Shown here: positions 42,860-55,885 of the stretch, piece by piece
Numbering within the stretch: position 1 is the first letter of the stretch
How the letters are laid out: each line of letters starts with the position of its first letter
Assembly: GCA_963575645.1 (NCBI GenBank)
Contig: OY754466.1
Coordinates: forward strand, 5,434,001 to 5,498,000
DNA: 64,000 bases
Source of the DNA: Xanthostigma xanthostigma
Lineage: Eukaryota > Arthropoda > Insecta > Raphidioptera > Raphidiidae
Direction: 5' to 3'
Translations under genes and position numbers: made by a program
The notes under the pieces: model-generated
Seen by the model: the letters and a program-made list of their open reading frames with translations, nothing else
What the model was told of the DNA's origin: nothing
Databases searched by the model: none

Positions 42860-44000
42860 TATAAATGTGGAAGTAGATAGTCAAAACCTTATGTCAGTGC
42901 GTAACCTAACCTTTTTAAATTATGTGTGCTTCATTTTATTCAAGGGAATACGTACAGTGTAACAGTCAATTCGGATATTAAAAATCAAAATGTAGCAAAC
43001 AAAATCCCCCACAACAGATATTAAATTATATATTAAAGATGGATTATATTGATCTAAAGTTACTGAATATATTTACTGAAAATATAGTCAGAGAAAATTC
43101 CGAACTTTTTTCCTACGACTTCAAACCAAACAGTAAAGACATACAGATAATAAAATTAATACTTAGTTTGTAATTGATCCGGCCATATTAAATTAATATT
43201 ATATAAGGTACTTTTGACCGAAAATAATAGTGTCAAATTTTGAAAAAAAAAATCAAATATGTATTGGAAATTCAAATTTGACATCTAGGTACTTATTTTT
43301 TTTAATTCAAGTACCCAATAGCATACTAAAATAATGTTCATTATTAAAAAAAATTTTTTTATTCCCCAGAAATGAAATCTGTTAACACAAAAAAAACCGT
43401 TTTTGATTCCATAAAAAATGTCTGGATTAACTAAAAATTAAAACACGTATGCAATTTTTATCAGTGGTGATTAAAAAAATATGCCCTTAAAAGAGATTTT
43501 TAACACGTCATGGGGTTAGTTTTAGCTACAGTGAAATGTCTTTTTTTACGCATTAATTTTATTCCGTATAGTTATGTAAATTTTAAATTTAACAAATATA
43601 AATTTGGAAATTTTTTTGGTTTGAATTATTTTACATATTTACATTGAAAGACTCACTTTTCAAGCATAAAGCTGCACGACTTGCACAGTCCTAAGCAAAA
43701 AAGCCTGTTCGTGAAGGTACCCATGTTAAGTAACGTAATAGCGCACACTAGACCTGCAACCAGCAACCATCAGGCAGCAACAACCGACAGTCGGTTGCCT
43801 GTAATTTTTATCTAGTGTGCTAGTGATATGCAATTTACATTAATTTATTTGCATTGATAAAACTACTTGAAAACTGCAAAATGTCTGCCGCATACGAAAC
43901 CTACTAAACGGTGCTGGTTTTTGCAGGTCTGTGCTGGTTCATGCTGGTCCAGTGTGCGGCATCGTGCAGATTTCAGGTTTGTGCCGGGCAGGTTGTGCGG
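42860..44000. other. AT-rich DNA, no gene recognised
   Basis: A 44-codon frame at 43039-43173 has no known motif. The rest is AT-rich. A decayed CAGCAACAACCGACAGTCGG palindrome-like block lies at about 43780. Confidence 0.3.
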
Positions 44001-44002
44001 GG

Positions 44003-44344
44003 TTATAATACTTTTTTCTTCATACCTCGATCGAAAGTGCATACTTTCGGCACCGATTGTAAGGCAGGAAGTACTAACATTTACTCCTTGGTGGGATTAC
44101 ACGCTACAATACGGGAAGTTCGTACATTGTAGTAGTAAAGCAAAAACAACCAATCAACGGTTGTTTAGATGTCGTTTCCATAGCAATCCTATTACATTTT
44201 AGCTAATAGTCGCGAACAGCTGTCATTCTTGTTTTTACGCTTAACCTCAAAGCTTCTTGCTTGGAATTTATGTGTGTTTTTATGCAATTAATTAATTAAT
44301 GTATTTAATAAGCGTGCTTACGACCGAGGTATGAAGAAAAATAG
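44003..44344. repeat. Inverted-repeat element of about 340 bp
   Basis: TTTTTTCTTCATACCTCGATCG (about 44011) is inverted at 44316 as CGACCGAGGTATGAAGAAAA. GAAAGTG(C/T)-type text near both ends is also shared. Probably a MITE; no duplication identified. Confidence 0.45.
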
Positions 44345-47029
44345 TATACACCACACTGGCCGAAAGTGTGATACATGCCCTTCGCGCCATGATGCCTGAG
44401 GAGAGATATCACACTTTCGGCCCTTGTGGTGTAATATAATATTTCTTATCCGTGTGCTTTGTTCGAAAAAAAAATGAGAGTTCACTGTAATATGTAGCAT
44501 TAAGCATCCCGTCGAAACTCCATTTTCGGATGCAATTTTCATTCGTTTACTTACGGGGATTAAATGTTTCTGTACACAAACGGATAATTTATAAGTCCAC
44601 CTGTTACAGGTGTTAAGCCTATAAATTTAAGACCGTGTAATACTTTTTATTTATCTTTTTCCCTATCTACGCTACACAGTCGAACGAGGATGCGCAAAAA
44701 ATTATATCAACGGAGTATTATTTCACTTCTGTTATAATTTTTGGCTTTCCACTTCAATGATAAGAAAGACTCAGTCCATTCTTTGGGGGGGACTTTAAAT
44801 AGATCTTCGCGTTTTGTTATCCTCAAAACCTTGAACCCGTTTTCTGATTGAATGTACCGAATTTTTCTTTTTCGGTTTCGTCAAAACGGAGCAACGTAGG
44901 TACGTGTGCGGGTTTTTGAAGTAGGACAGAGAGACAACTGGTAAAAAACCAGCGATCAACAAAGTCGCGCATATATGTATTTGTGTCCAAAATGTGGATT
45001 AAACAAAGAAAGGATTGTAGAAACAAAGTGCGCGCATACGCCGTTGGCATTGTGTACGTTTGTGTTCGAACCAGTATATTCTAATGTCTATTGGTAAATT
45101 CTAGTCTAGCAGCTAACCTTGCTTATATTTTTGTATGAACACGAAGTTGTGGTTCCCGCGACGATCATTCACGTGGGATAGTTTTACCCATCCCTGATCA
45201 GGCAACTTTAACCCCACTTTTGCTTGAACGTATGAGCAATACAATGGTGGAGGTCCTAAAGTTGATCCTAGCGGCAATTCTTGTCTGGCGGAATAAAAAA
45301 TTCATTTAAATTCTTGCTTTCAGTATTTTCAAATTAAATTTAAACTTTCATGGTAACACGTTTGAGAATACTGATTAACTCTATCTACAATCTTAACGTT
45401 AATCAGACTTAAATATTCCTTTTAGAATGAACTCTTTTGACTGATTATATTTTGTTTAAATTATTAGTGATCCATTTCTTACACAAATTTACAGAAAGAA
45501 GTCGTGTGAGCTGTTATGTAAACTGTAGAGATTTTTCGTATTTTTTATTTTTATTAATTGTATTTCCCGCACTAAAAACGACATAACGCCGAGAAAAACT
45601 TTAGAGCAGCATAACTTTGCTATTTTTAAAGATATTACACACATTCTTTCGCCATAAATTTTGTAATTTTTAGGACTAAGAATGAAAAAAATTTGGGGAA
45701 ACTTCCTAATTATAAAACTTTCTAATTTTAATCGCAAAAAAATTAAAAACATGAATATTTGAATCATGAATGAGCATGCCCTCCGGATATTGAGCCGTTT
45801 CAAAATTTCCTCACGAGCCCTAAAAATTCAAGATGACGATCAGAAAGTCCAATTCATAGTTATTTATTGAAGTAAAACTTCTTTAGGCACGCTTGACTTG
45901 GGGAGTAAGCTTGTAAATGCCTGACGAAATCGTTTACGGAAGTGCATCATCGCGATGCCTGACGAAATCGTTTACGGAAGTGCATCATCGCGACCATAGA
46001 TATAGTAATAATATTTCTTCCTCTAAGATCGATAAGGCGAACGGAGTTGAGAGGGAGATATAAATTAGTGAGTGCGACAAGGACGGAGCATTAAGTTGAG
46101 AGGGAGATATAAGTTAGTGAGTGTGGCAAAGACGGAGCATTGATACAACTATTTGACGTTTAAAATGAAAACAATTTTGCTTCATTTTGTAACGGGAAAT
46201 AATGTAAGTTAGTTAATAAATCCTTTTAAATGTATTATAAATTATGCTAATAAATATATATACATATTTTGGCTATTAATTAATCAAAAATTATATTTTG
46301 TAGATATGTGCTACAAAGTGAGGTTATATTGTGTTCGATAAACTTTGAGACGAACCGACTGCATATTATTATTGTTCGTTTATGAATTTAACATGAGCAA
46401 ATTTGAGGTATTTACGCATTATTCTTAATAAATATCTTTAAAATAATTATGGCAGGAAAATTTTTACTTCAGTCGTGTGGTCTAAAGCACACTCGCTTTT
46501 TTTGTCGGATTTTATTAATATTCGGTATTTCTAAGCTATTGAGTGTGGTTTTGAGGTTAAAATTAAATTTGTCTTAGTTCATAAAACCTGTTTCACATTA
46601 TAAAAAAACCTTTTCATGTTTTCTGGCACTTTGTGAATATAACAGTAAGCAAAAGTTTGTCCGAAATTAATTAATTAACCGACCGGTTAGAATAATAATA
46701 ATGTGAGTACGTATTACGTAATAAGCAGTAATTAATGACGTAAGCATAAACGAAGATCGCGATATAAATCTCACCTCGAGCACGTCAACAATTCAAATAA
46801 CATTAGCAGAACAATTCCCAATGCTCGCTGTATGCAACGTGCAGCTTGACAAATTACCATCAGCAGTACCGAACAAATAAACTTCATTTCATTATAATAA
46901 TACGCGTAAATATGTTCACATATAGAATTTAGCGTGACTGTATAGCTGTACTTCCCCTACACACAACGCGTTTATTAAATTAAGCCGCATTTGAGCGCTT
47001 AAAGTATTTGATACCACTGTACTGTTTGT
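44345..47029. other. Intergenic DNA with two short tandem duplications
   Basis: A 39-bp unit with CCTGACGAAATCGTTTACGG is duplicated exactly at 45915-45993. A 50-bp unit with TTGAGAGGGAGATATAA is duplicated at about 46042-46141. No gene or RNA recognised. Confidence 0.45.
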
Positions 47030-47335
47030 GGTTGATCAGGTTCTTTTAAATTAGTAATACTCTTAAATTTGATTTAATAATAATTTATTTACAACACTAA
47101 CGTGAACGTATGCCAGCATTACGCTGGAATAGTCACCTCCTGTCCTCTTGTCCACTACCAGACTTCTCTTCCTTCTAAATATACCTACATATATTTATAT
47201 CAATTTGAAATGCAAACCCATGCGCATTTAACTAGACCACTTAAGTAAGTGTTATAGTGAAATACTACATTTGTAGTTTACATTGCAACTGATATACGAA
47301 ACTTAACCTACATACTGTATATTATACAGTACACC
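47030..47335 (-). repeat. Repeat R8, uninterrupted copy
   Basis: Inverted copy of 39653-39893 joined directly to 40378-40445; serves as the empty-site reference. Confidence 0.7.
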
Positions 47336-47338
47336 ATA

Positions 47339-47760
47339 AAAAATAAATGATTAAATTATGTAACTACGATAATACTTCTAATAAGCAATCAAAAATTGTC
47401 GTTTTGTATTCACAAAGACACGAGATTGATTTTTTATTTCAATTATAAAATTGCTATTTTTTGACATGTCGAAAAACGCTATACTTTCCTTGATGGTTTA
47501 AAGTGTGACGTCAGACTTGCAGTAAACACACATGCGTGTATAAACACGCGACAGGCACATACGTAAGTAAACACTAAACGAGCACGTGTAAACAATATCG
47601 AGTCTCATTTGCATTGATTTGTTTACTACAAGAATGACGTCACAGCTATTAAACATGGCGGCTCGTGATTATTAAAAAATTTAAGTGCTCTCTTATCCTA
47701 TAAAACGATAATATTTAAGTGAAATCAAAATTTCTGTAGACTAATACTTTTGAATTTTTA
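47339..47760 (+). repeat. Repeat R7 with TGACGTCA sites, copy 2
   Basis: Carries GTGTGACGTCAGACTTG and GAATGACGTCACAG, then ACATGGCGGCTCGTG. Copy of 30586-30960 in the gene 6 intron. Confidence 0.6.
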
Positions 47761-49362
47761 AAAATTATTTAAAAATAAAAGTCAAATAGCATATTACAGT
47801 TTCATATGCGTTTTCAAATTTGCAACTTTTTCAGACCCTAAACGGTTTTTTCATTCTGAATCGATTCCGACCATCCGCAACCCTGTGTCTCTTTTAGTTT
47901 CGGAGATATAGCCAATTTAAACTGTTTAAATTTTTATACATTTTAATCCGTCATAGCGCCTAAACTAATCGAGATACGAATTGCGCTTAGGCCTATTCGA
48001 TTCAGCGTACTTTTTTCTATAAGACACGTCAATATCCGTATTTAGTTCTTTTAAAATTAAATTTAACATAATATTATAGTGCTAGTGGAAAGTAAAAATG
48101 CGCTTTTAAGGATTATAATTTACAAAATTCCAAACAAATCACGATATTTGGCTGTTTCTGAACGACGAAACCATATTCCTTGATAATATATCGTCGGTGC
48201 ACAAGAAAAGTGACACAAGTCAAAAATCGTCATGTTCAGGAGAACGTTTTTAAATAATTACTTACATTATGCATTGTGACATTAAGGAACCAAAATTGAT
48301 GGAATTTCTAGGTTTTGTTTTTTGTAATAATTCCTTTACACTATGGGCTACAGAAAATAAATATTATTTCTTACAAAGTTAAGCAAACGAACCTTAAAAT
48401 CCCATTTTTTTTCGACTTGTGACACTTTTCCTGTAAAGCGGTGTTAAATTTCAAAGACGTAATTATTATTTTTTTAAATATATAATTTTATTATTTTTTT
48501 CAAAATTGTGTTACAAACGGAAGTACCCATTCTATGTTTTTGAAAAAAAAATTTTAAATGCTTTGTATTAGAAATGAAAATTAGAAACACGATAATAAAA
48601 ATATAACGCATTGTATTTCACAGGTGTAAGTGATTTTTGGTTTAACATTTATTCAATTTTCATTGGACTACAGAGATAATCCCACGTTTGATGCGCTGTC
48701 ATGTGAGACAAATTATTTCAATCCTCTATAATACTCCAGAATGGTCACAGGTGGCGCATTCTGTCTGCGGTCACGCGAACTAAACATTTGAATGTTTAAG
48801 GCACATCTGGACTGACCGTTAAAATAACTAGATTCAGTAAAAGCTAACACAGTTAACAACTAATTAATTTGTAGTTCCTATTTTCTTGCATTTGTTATAA
48901 AAACTCACTATAACAGTGGCGATAAAAATGTTTACGTAAGACTGTCGCGCGTTAAAAGTGAAACTTCTTAGATTTCTAGCATTTGTTGACGATTTTATTA
49001 TTTCAGAATTAGGGAATGGTTATGTAGAATTTGTTACCGCGTCTAGAGAAAATGCTACGTACGCACTGCGCATGCGTGTAGAGTGCGCATGACGCATTGG
49101 ACAGAGAGAGAGTAGAAACTATTCTCCTACTCTTTCTCCTCAACTGCCGGTTGAAGTCGAAGAAGGGGAAGCGTTCATTTTTTGTCTGATCCAGGCCACT
49201 TTACCTCCCTGGTACGCCCATAGAGTACGGGCATATATTTAATACCCCCTATATTGCTAGCAAAGATCGGGAGAAAGACTTAAACACTACAGTGCAGACA
49301 TTCCACTTACTAATTGCCCCACTACAGACGCGACACTTGCGCACAACGAGTCAAGTAAAAAA
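47761..49362. other. Intergenic DNA with repeat fragments
   Basis: Text at 47990-48030 matches about 36760. The block 48945-49025 (GTGAAACTTCTTAGATTTCT, then GCATTTGTTGACG) is inverted in the cuticle-gene intron at about 63705-63780. No gene. Confidence 0.4.
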
Positions 49363-50103
49363 ATTGGTTGTCTGTAAAGTCGGTTTACGGACGATAGTTT
49401 TACGTGATAACGTCATGAAGAAACATTGATGAAAAATTATACAATTGAAAAAAATTAAATCAGAATAACATAACTATAAGTAAACAGTCGCATATAAAGG
49501 CACAGATTCAATTATGCGAAATTTCCCCGAATTTTTACTGAAAATGCCTGCTATCGACTATATGTAGTACAGCAGCGTAATTTGGGTTGCCTGCATATAT
49601 TTTTTCACAAAATTAATAGATTTGTATAATAATTCGAATCTATGATATTGCATCTTTCGCTTCAAATTTAGGTTAATTTTATTTATTTAAATTACTTACC
49701 ATATAATATAATTGTTTTTTTTAACTTTCTTTCGTATTTAGTTTAAGTCTCAAAGATTAGCTGTCATAATATTTATAAAACAATTGCTTCACTGTTTATA
49801 ATATAAAATTCCAAAACCTACTTACAATATTTAAGTATTTTCATACGTCAAAAAATTGATTTTAATAATGATAAAATTTGTAAGAAAACGATTTTTTCGA
49901 GAGATGAGACCTAGCTAAAACGATTTTTTGCCCCCCAAAATCCCTTTTCAGTAAATTTCATCCAAATCGTTAGGGCCGTTTTCGAGAAAAGCACGCACAG
50001 GGTCAGGCGGAACGTTACGCGTTACGAACGTTAGGAACATTACGTTACACTTTTTCGTGCATGCAGCCGGTGTTTTATCAATTTATAAGACGTTATCACG
50101 TCA
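49363..50103 (+). repeat. R1 repeat, long form
   Basis: Same ends as 641-843 but about 740 bp. The interior (CTAGCTAAAACGATTTTTTG) is shared with 53439-54012. Not coding in any frame. Confidence 0.75.
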
Positions 50104-50144
50104 AAAGAAAAAGAAAAGAGTCATTTGCTGTCTCACTTCATGGG

Positions 50145-50432
50145 CCACACTTCCACTTACGGCCACTAGCAATATAGAAGTTATTAAATATATGAGTACG
50201 GGAGAGAGCAGTGAGTGTGTCCGCATTTAAGAGAGAGAGAACGCTGCAAAAGTTCCGTATCATTTTCTCTCTGTCAGTAGCTCTCATTGGCAGATGCTTG
50301 ATTGACGGGCGGGGGGAATAACGGGGGACGTTAGCATCAGCCAGCGAGCGCTCATGAGAGAGAGAGAGAGAGAATGATACGGAACCTCTGCAGCGTTCTC
50401 TCTCTTAACTGCGGACACTTTCACTTACGGCA
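50145..50432. repeat. Inverted-repeat element with GA-rich arms
   Basis: TCCGCATTTAAGAGAGAGAG at 50219 pairs with CTCTCTTAACTGCGGA at about 50400. Arms of about 54 bp include CGTATCATTTTCTCTC. CCACTTACGGC and TCACTTACGGC mark the outer ends. Confidence 0.55.
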
Positions 50433-51587
50433 AGCATACTTTTATTCTTATATCTCTATGAGCACGCCTTTTCACTTCAAAGATTTTAACGTGAATATTT
50501 TCATCGCAGAGTACCAACTGTGAAAACAGCCTTAAGGGAAAGTACAGGTTTATATCGTCCGAATGAGTGGACAAATACTAAGTCTGCACAAACTAAACAA
50601 CCTTCGCTTGCCTCTTGACGCCGGGTATTTATTCAACTGAACATATCGGCGCATTTATCGCCAGACAGCCTCTCAGATATCTCCCTCACCTTTCTCTCTC
50701 TCTCTCTCTGTCTCTGACAAACCCGCTTCCCTTAGATAAGCACAAATCAACCCGAATTATTTGCATAAAGCAAGAGTCGCGTCATTATTTGGCGCGGTAT
50801 TGTATTTAATGTTTCAATTTACATCAAAACATTTACATTAAACTTGGGGTTATTTTTAAGTTGATTCTTTTTTAAGGAGGTTGATCCGTTACAGTCCCAA
50901 TCAAAAGTAAGTCGAATTGTAAATGGGAACTTTTCCATAATAAATTTTTACAAAAGGTAAAGTCAATGATACCAACAAATTATTGTCATAAAGGCATAAA
51001 TAAACATTTTTTTTAATATTAATTAATTATTTCAGTATTTACTTAATGAACTGACTTTTGAATTTTTTGTACAAAGTTAGGTTAGAAAAAATTAATTTAT
51101 GTAAATATTTGTATTTTACATATTTTTTGCAGTAAATAATTAAAAAAAGAAATTAGAAGTAATAAAAATTAAAATTAAATCATTAAAAAGGAGAAAATTC
51201 AGTTAAAATTGTTAAAATTGACAAGAATAAAAGTCCATAATCGAAAAGTGCTAAGGTTTAATAATTTTTTTATTGATTAAAAGTCTCCTAATTAAATTGA
51301 AAAAAATATTAAAATATGCTTAAGACATCGATGCTTTACATAGTTAGTTTTCGGAACTGCTGACATTATTTGGTTATTTGCAAAAAAATTAAAATGTACC
51401 GTTTGCATGCTAGGTTGACATATTTTCCATAAGACTACATGTAAAAGTTTTTTTTAATTTTTAACTTTATAAATCTCCTAAATGATTTTGGATTTTTTAC
51501 AGAAAATTTTGTCATAAAAAAATCTATTAAAAAAACTTTATTTCAGATTTTTTTCATTATCTTCGTAAAACGGCTCAACCTCCTTAA
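50433..51587. other. AT-rich DNA, nothing recognised
   Basis: CT dinucleotide run at about 50690-50712. The rest is AT-rich, without coding signal. Confidence 0.35.
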
Positions 51588-51748
51588 CAGCGTGTAGAAA
51601 TCTAATAGGCGGACAAATATTTCAAGTAACTTTTTTATCAAAACTTAAAAATTAAATAGAAACCGGTTTTCGAAGTTTTATTAAATTTTGAGGTTGGCCC
51701 CGGCGTTATGTTATGTCACTATGGAAATATGTTATGTCATTATCAAGT
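51588..51748 (+). repeat. Single arm of the 2.06-2.53 kb inverted repeat
   Basis: Diverged copy from CAGCGTGTAGAAATC through TTTATCAAAACTTAAAAAT to TCACTATGGAAATATGTTAT. Confidence 0.6.
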
Positions 51749-52098
51749 AGTCAACAGAAATTGTTCGAAGTTGTCCCCGTTTTATTGGACTGTTGGACAC
51801 GAATATGCGTGCGTCGTAGCCATGCTTGTTTCTTAAGGAGTCAAAAATCATTCAAAGTGAACAGTTATATGAAGCCTATTGTACGTTTAAATCGTATCCA
51901 GTGAACATTCAACTAACTATGAAATCTGATAAACCGACTTCAAATCCCAAACTTACCGCCGCCACTTCAAAACACTTTGACTTAATTATACACTGAACTG
52001 CGAAACTGGTACAGTTGTTTCAAGTTGAACTAGCAATAATACAAAATCATAATTTCAGTAGGAATTTGATAATAATAATCTATACTAATATATAAAGA

Positions 52099-52552
52099 CT
52101 AGTGTGACCTGTGCGAATTATTCGCACTAAATAAGTATAATAATTATCACTTTACAAAATTATTTTTTAAATATGATTGCAGATATTCAATTCGTTTCTA
52201 ATTTTGCACACTGCTTATAACGTTCTTCTTTTTGTTGTATTACAATATGAAGCTCAGATGACAGATCGAAGAAATATTTTACTAAAATTGTCATATAGAG
52301 GCGCAAGTAGCAAAAGCGTTGAGCTAAGCCGTCAGATGGCATCATGCAGGATTGCTGTTGCGTTGTTCAGCGTTGCTCGCTGTTTCAAAATTAAAGCCGT
52401 TAGATGGCAGTATGCAGTATTGTGTCTGTATATGAAGGTCAGATGACAGATCGAAGTGTTGACGTTGTTTCAAAATTAAAGCCGTCAGATGGCAGACGTT
52501 GTTCAGCGTTGCTGTATTTTAATTAATTTACAAAAACAAAAGCAATAATACA
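52099..52552 (-). mobile_element. Helitron-2, copy 3 (5' truncated)
   Basis: The CTAG end (minus strand) is at 52099-52102 with the GTGCGAAT hairpin intact. It abuts TCTATACTAATATATAAAG at 52080, the exact head of Helitron-1, so two Helitron ends are joined. Confidence 0.75.
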
Positions 52553-52949
52553 TTTTTTCGAAACTATCCGAGTCTACAATTAGTCGCCAGTTATACTTTC
52601 GTCACAATGTGTGGCAATCTTTAGAAATCTTTCGACACGTGTTTCCGGATATCCGAGACAGTTGGTCCTTTGACAACGTTAATATACATAATATTAATAA
52701 AATCAATAGTTCCTTCCACCGCATCGCAAGTCTATGCTAATCTAAGATGGTAATGACGGCACAGTAACTGCAAACGCACAACATGACGTCACGTCGTATA
52801 TATAAACATAAAAGTCCCCTTTCACAATGCCTCATGTTGCCTTGCCGTTACGTTAACGCAGCTATCACAAAGTTTGTTTGTTGTGGATAATCGATCTACT
52901 GAACTGACTTAAAAAATTCTTCACTATTTCAAAACCGAATAGCATAGAG

Positions 52950-53248
52950 CAGGGGTGGCAAACCTATCTACATCTACGTGCCATTTTTTTTCAAAAATTT
53001 TTAATGTAACCATGACGTGCCGACAAATTTAGTTGTCTAAAGAATGAATCAAATATAGATAAAAATAATAATTTTGATAATACATTGAGCGGAATGAAAA
53101 TTCGTATTTGTTATTTGGTGATAGTCACTTGTTTTCGGCATCTAGCATATTTTTAATTATTTCGATTTTGTACCTCAATCAATGCCGTGTCCATAATAAT
53201 CTGTCGCGTGTCACCTGTGGCACGCGTGCCATAGGTTCGCCACCCCTG
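52950..53248. mobile_element. hAT-type non-autonomous element
   Basis: Ends CAGGGGTGGCAAACCTAT and ATAGGTTCGCCACCCCTG are an 18-bp inverted pair with one mismatch. No clear 8-bp duplication. Non-coding. Confidence 0.65.
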
Positions 53249-53438
53249 TTCTAAGCCAGTGATGTCAAAGACACGACCCGCGACCAGAATCTGAGGATTT
53301 TAGACGTCATTCGATGCCACTACGTATTTTTGAAATTGCTGGGTCCTCAAGCTCAAGATAGTTTACCATTTTTATTACCTTTATATGAAAATTGATTTAA
53401 ACTAAATAAAGATTTTAATTTAGTATGTATTTTAGTTT

Positions 53439-54012
53439 TTGACGTGATAACGTCCTATAAATTGATGAATCACCAATCTTATAAATTGATAAAACACCGA
53501 CTGCATGCACGAAAAAGTGTAACGTTCCTAACGTTCCGCCTGACCCTGTGCGTGCTTTTCTCGAAAACGGCCCTAACGATTTGGATGAAATTTACTGAAA
53601 AGGGATTTTGGGGGGGAAAAAAATCGTTTTAGCTAGGTCTCATCTCTCGAAAAAATCGTTTTCATACAAATTTTATCATTATAAAAATCAATTTTTTGAC
53701 GTATGAAAATACTTAAATATTGTAAGTAGGTTTTGGAATTTTATATAAACAATGAAACAATTGTTTTCAAAATATTATGACAGTTAATCTTTGAGACTTA
53801 AAATAAATACGAAAGAAAGAAAGTTAAAAAAAACAATTATATTATAGGTGGTGAGTAATTTTAATAAATAAAATTAACCTAAATTTGAAGCAAAATATGC
53901 AATATCATAGATTCGAATTATTATAATTATTATATAAATTTAGGTTATGTATTACGGAATACGTTATCACGTAAAACTATCGTCCGTAAACCGACTTTAC
54001 AGACAACCAATT
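53439..54012 (-). repeat. R1 repeat, long form
   Basis: Inverted relative to 49363-50103 with the same interior. The end GTCGGTTTACGGACGATAG is fully kept. Confidence 0.75.
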
Positions 54013-54339
54013 TTTTAATTTAGAGTCTGGTCCGCTAACACACCCTAAATCTTATAAATGGCCCTTTAGAAAAATCAGTCTGACTGATCTAGGCTATATA
54101 ATCATCATGGATGTTAACACTACGGCACAGCAATGGTAAGTCATTGTGAAATAGGACTAATTTATGTTAGTCCTATTATACATGAAGTAGAATGGTACAA
54201 TCAACTAGAATTATTATTGAATTATATCTGACATCAACTAAATGACAAAATATGTATATGAATTTCTGTACTAAACTGAAATTTATTGACTTTTCTCATT
54301 TTCAAACCCGTCTTCTGAAAGAACAGGTACGTAATTTCG

Positions 54340-54845
54340 CGCGTATATCGAAAATATATCTGCGTCTCTTTCTTCGATGTAATTCCCTGATTTCTCCGAT
54401 GATTGGATTGGTTGATGTAAATCTTTGATTAACGTCTGAATAGAACTCTTCAAATAAATAAAATTGTCGACCAATTTTTCTCAGACCAATATGTTATATT
54501 GATTTGTTATTTTTTATTTTTTGTCAATATATTGGTCTGAGAAAAATTGGTCGACAATTTTATTTATTTGAATTGGTTGATGTACTTGCATTCAATCTGA
54601 ATAAAGTATCTCTGTTTCAAAAACTTTGTTTTTTTCTATGACGTTAACATGGGCGTACCCAGCTTTTGGCCCAGGAGGGGGCAAATTAGATATTTCTTAA
54701 GCCGGGTCCCCCGTGCTTGTTTCGCCCTCCTGATGGATACGCCAGTGCTTACGGCGTAAAAAAAGACAGAAGTATATGTTTGCATCCTAATAGTTCGATT
54801 GCGATTTTATTCCTATGCTCAGTATAGAATAAAAGTATATGGATA
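54340..54845 (+). repeat. Repeat R4 with a 152-bp insert
   Basis: Matches 20185-20530 inverted. Interrupted at 54420-54571. Confidence 0.65.
54420..54571. mobile_element. Penelope-like terminal-repeat insertion
   Basis: ATTGGTTGATGTA is duplicated exactly on both sides (54407-54419 and 54572-54584). The insert is a hairpin with arms around ATTGTCGACCAATTTTTCTC. Related text lies at 12928-13001 and 60324-60530, where a hammerhead-like core is next to it. Confidence 0.7.
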
Positions 54846-54852
54846 TAATTGT

Positions 54853-55234
54853 TTTTTTGAAGTGAAAACTTCTTTAGCGTAGTTGTACACTTTTTTTGTA
54901 ATGGGTAAAAAATGTTAAACTCGCGTCAGATTCAATTCGTAAGACCAAATTCGTAAGACCTGATCGAAAATGCGTAAGACAAAATTCGTAAGACGAAAAC
55001 TTTTTTGTTTTTTTTGCTTAGCCATTTTAAAATAAATACAAAATGTAATCACATATTTTAATGGAGTAAGCAATTGTCTTTCAAATGCAAGAAACAGTTT
55101 TTTGATTTAATGAATATATTTTGACAAAATCAAATGTTTGTAAAAACTATTCTCACTAGTAGTGGATTTCTCAGTAACGCTAAGTATATGTACGAGTTGT
55201 TGAGGCGCGTCTACCGTACTTGCTTCGGCAGTAT

Positions 55235-55267
<33 letters not shown>

Positions 55268-55318
55268 CAAGTTTTCACTTCTGCCGGCACTCCCGGAGTG
55301 TGCAACCCGTCTTATTTT
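54853..55318 (+). repeat. Unclassified repeat R3, second copy
   Basis: Shares CTTTTTTTGTAATGGGTAAA at the left and GCCGGCACTCCCGGAGTG at the right with 18735-19060. Confidence 0.6.
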
Positions 55319-55659
55319 TATTTTTCTTAATGTAACTTTCAATACATTTTACTGCATAAGTGGTCGCCATTCCCCCACTTTCCCCTATGCATGAGGAATA
55401 AAACTATTACATTTGGATGCGTGGGACGACCCCATTCTGCAGGTATTTGCGTAGGTAATCATGCAATTCGAATATATATATAATGCATGTGTACCAAGGT
55501 AATGTAAAGACAAACCCGAACGGTGTAGGCTTTTGACAGACTCCATACATTACCCTTGTTTCTCCTCCGCTTCCACTTCTTCCCCGTTCAACGAGGTGGC
55601 TGCCGCGACCTCAACCGCATCAGTTGAACCGCAGTGGGGAGAAGGTGCAAACGTACATA

Positions 55660-55830
55660 AATGGATGTTGGATTTACTGCCAAGAACTAACGCCCAAATT
55701 ACCAATTCACTTGCATTGTTATTGCTGATAACGACGTGGAAACGTCGCCCAACTTAATTTGTTACGACTGTACCTTTACACGCTGTTTCGAAACTCACGA
55801 CTCATCAACTAGACATAGATTCAAAACGTG
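55660..55830 (+). pseudogene. Possible LINE 5' ORF relic with 2A-like motif
   Basis: One frame reads NSLALLLLIT and the frame beside it continues NDVETSPNLICYDC, followed by CF. Joined, this resembles the hydrophobic run plus DVExNPGP motif and Cys pairs found at the start of some non-LTR retrotransposon proteins. NPGP is changed to SPN and the frame is broken. Weak evidence from a short stretch. Confidence 0.3.
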
Positions 55831-55885
55831 GATTTAAAGTGTAAACATTGTTTTACCATTCCAACACTACAAGTAGGGAATGGTA

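Noticed and set aside
43039..43173. Small 44-codon reading frame starting MDYIDLKLLN
   Set aside because: No motif, splice signals or conservation evidence; expected by chance in AT-rich DNA.
50615..50809. Plus-strand 64-codon frame with a Ser/Leu run
   Set aside because: The run is translated CT microsatellite; no coding evidence.
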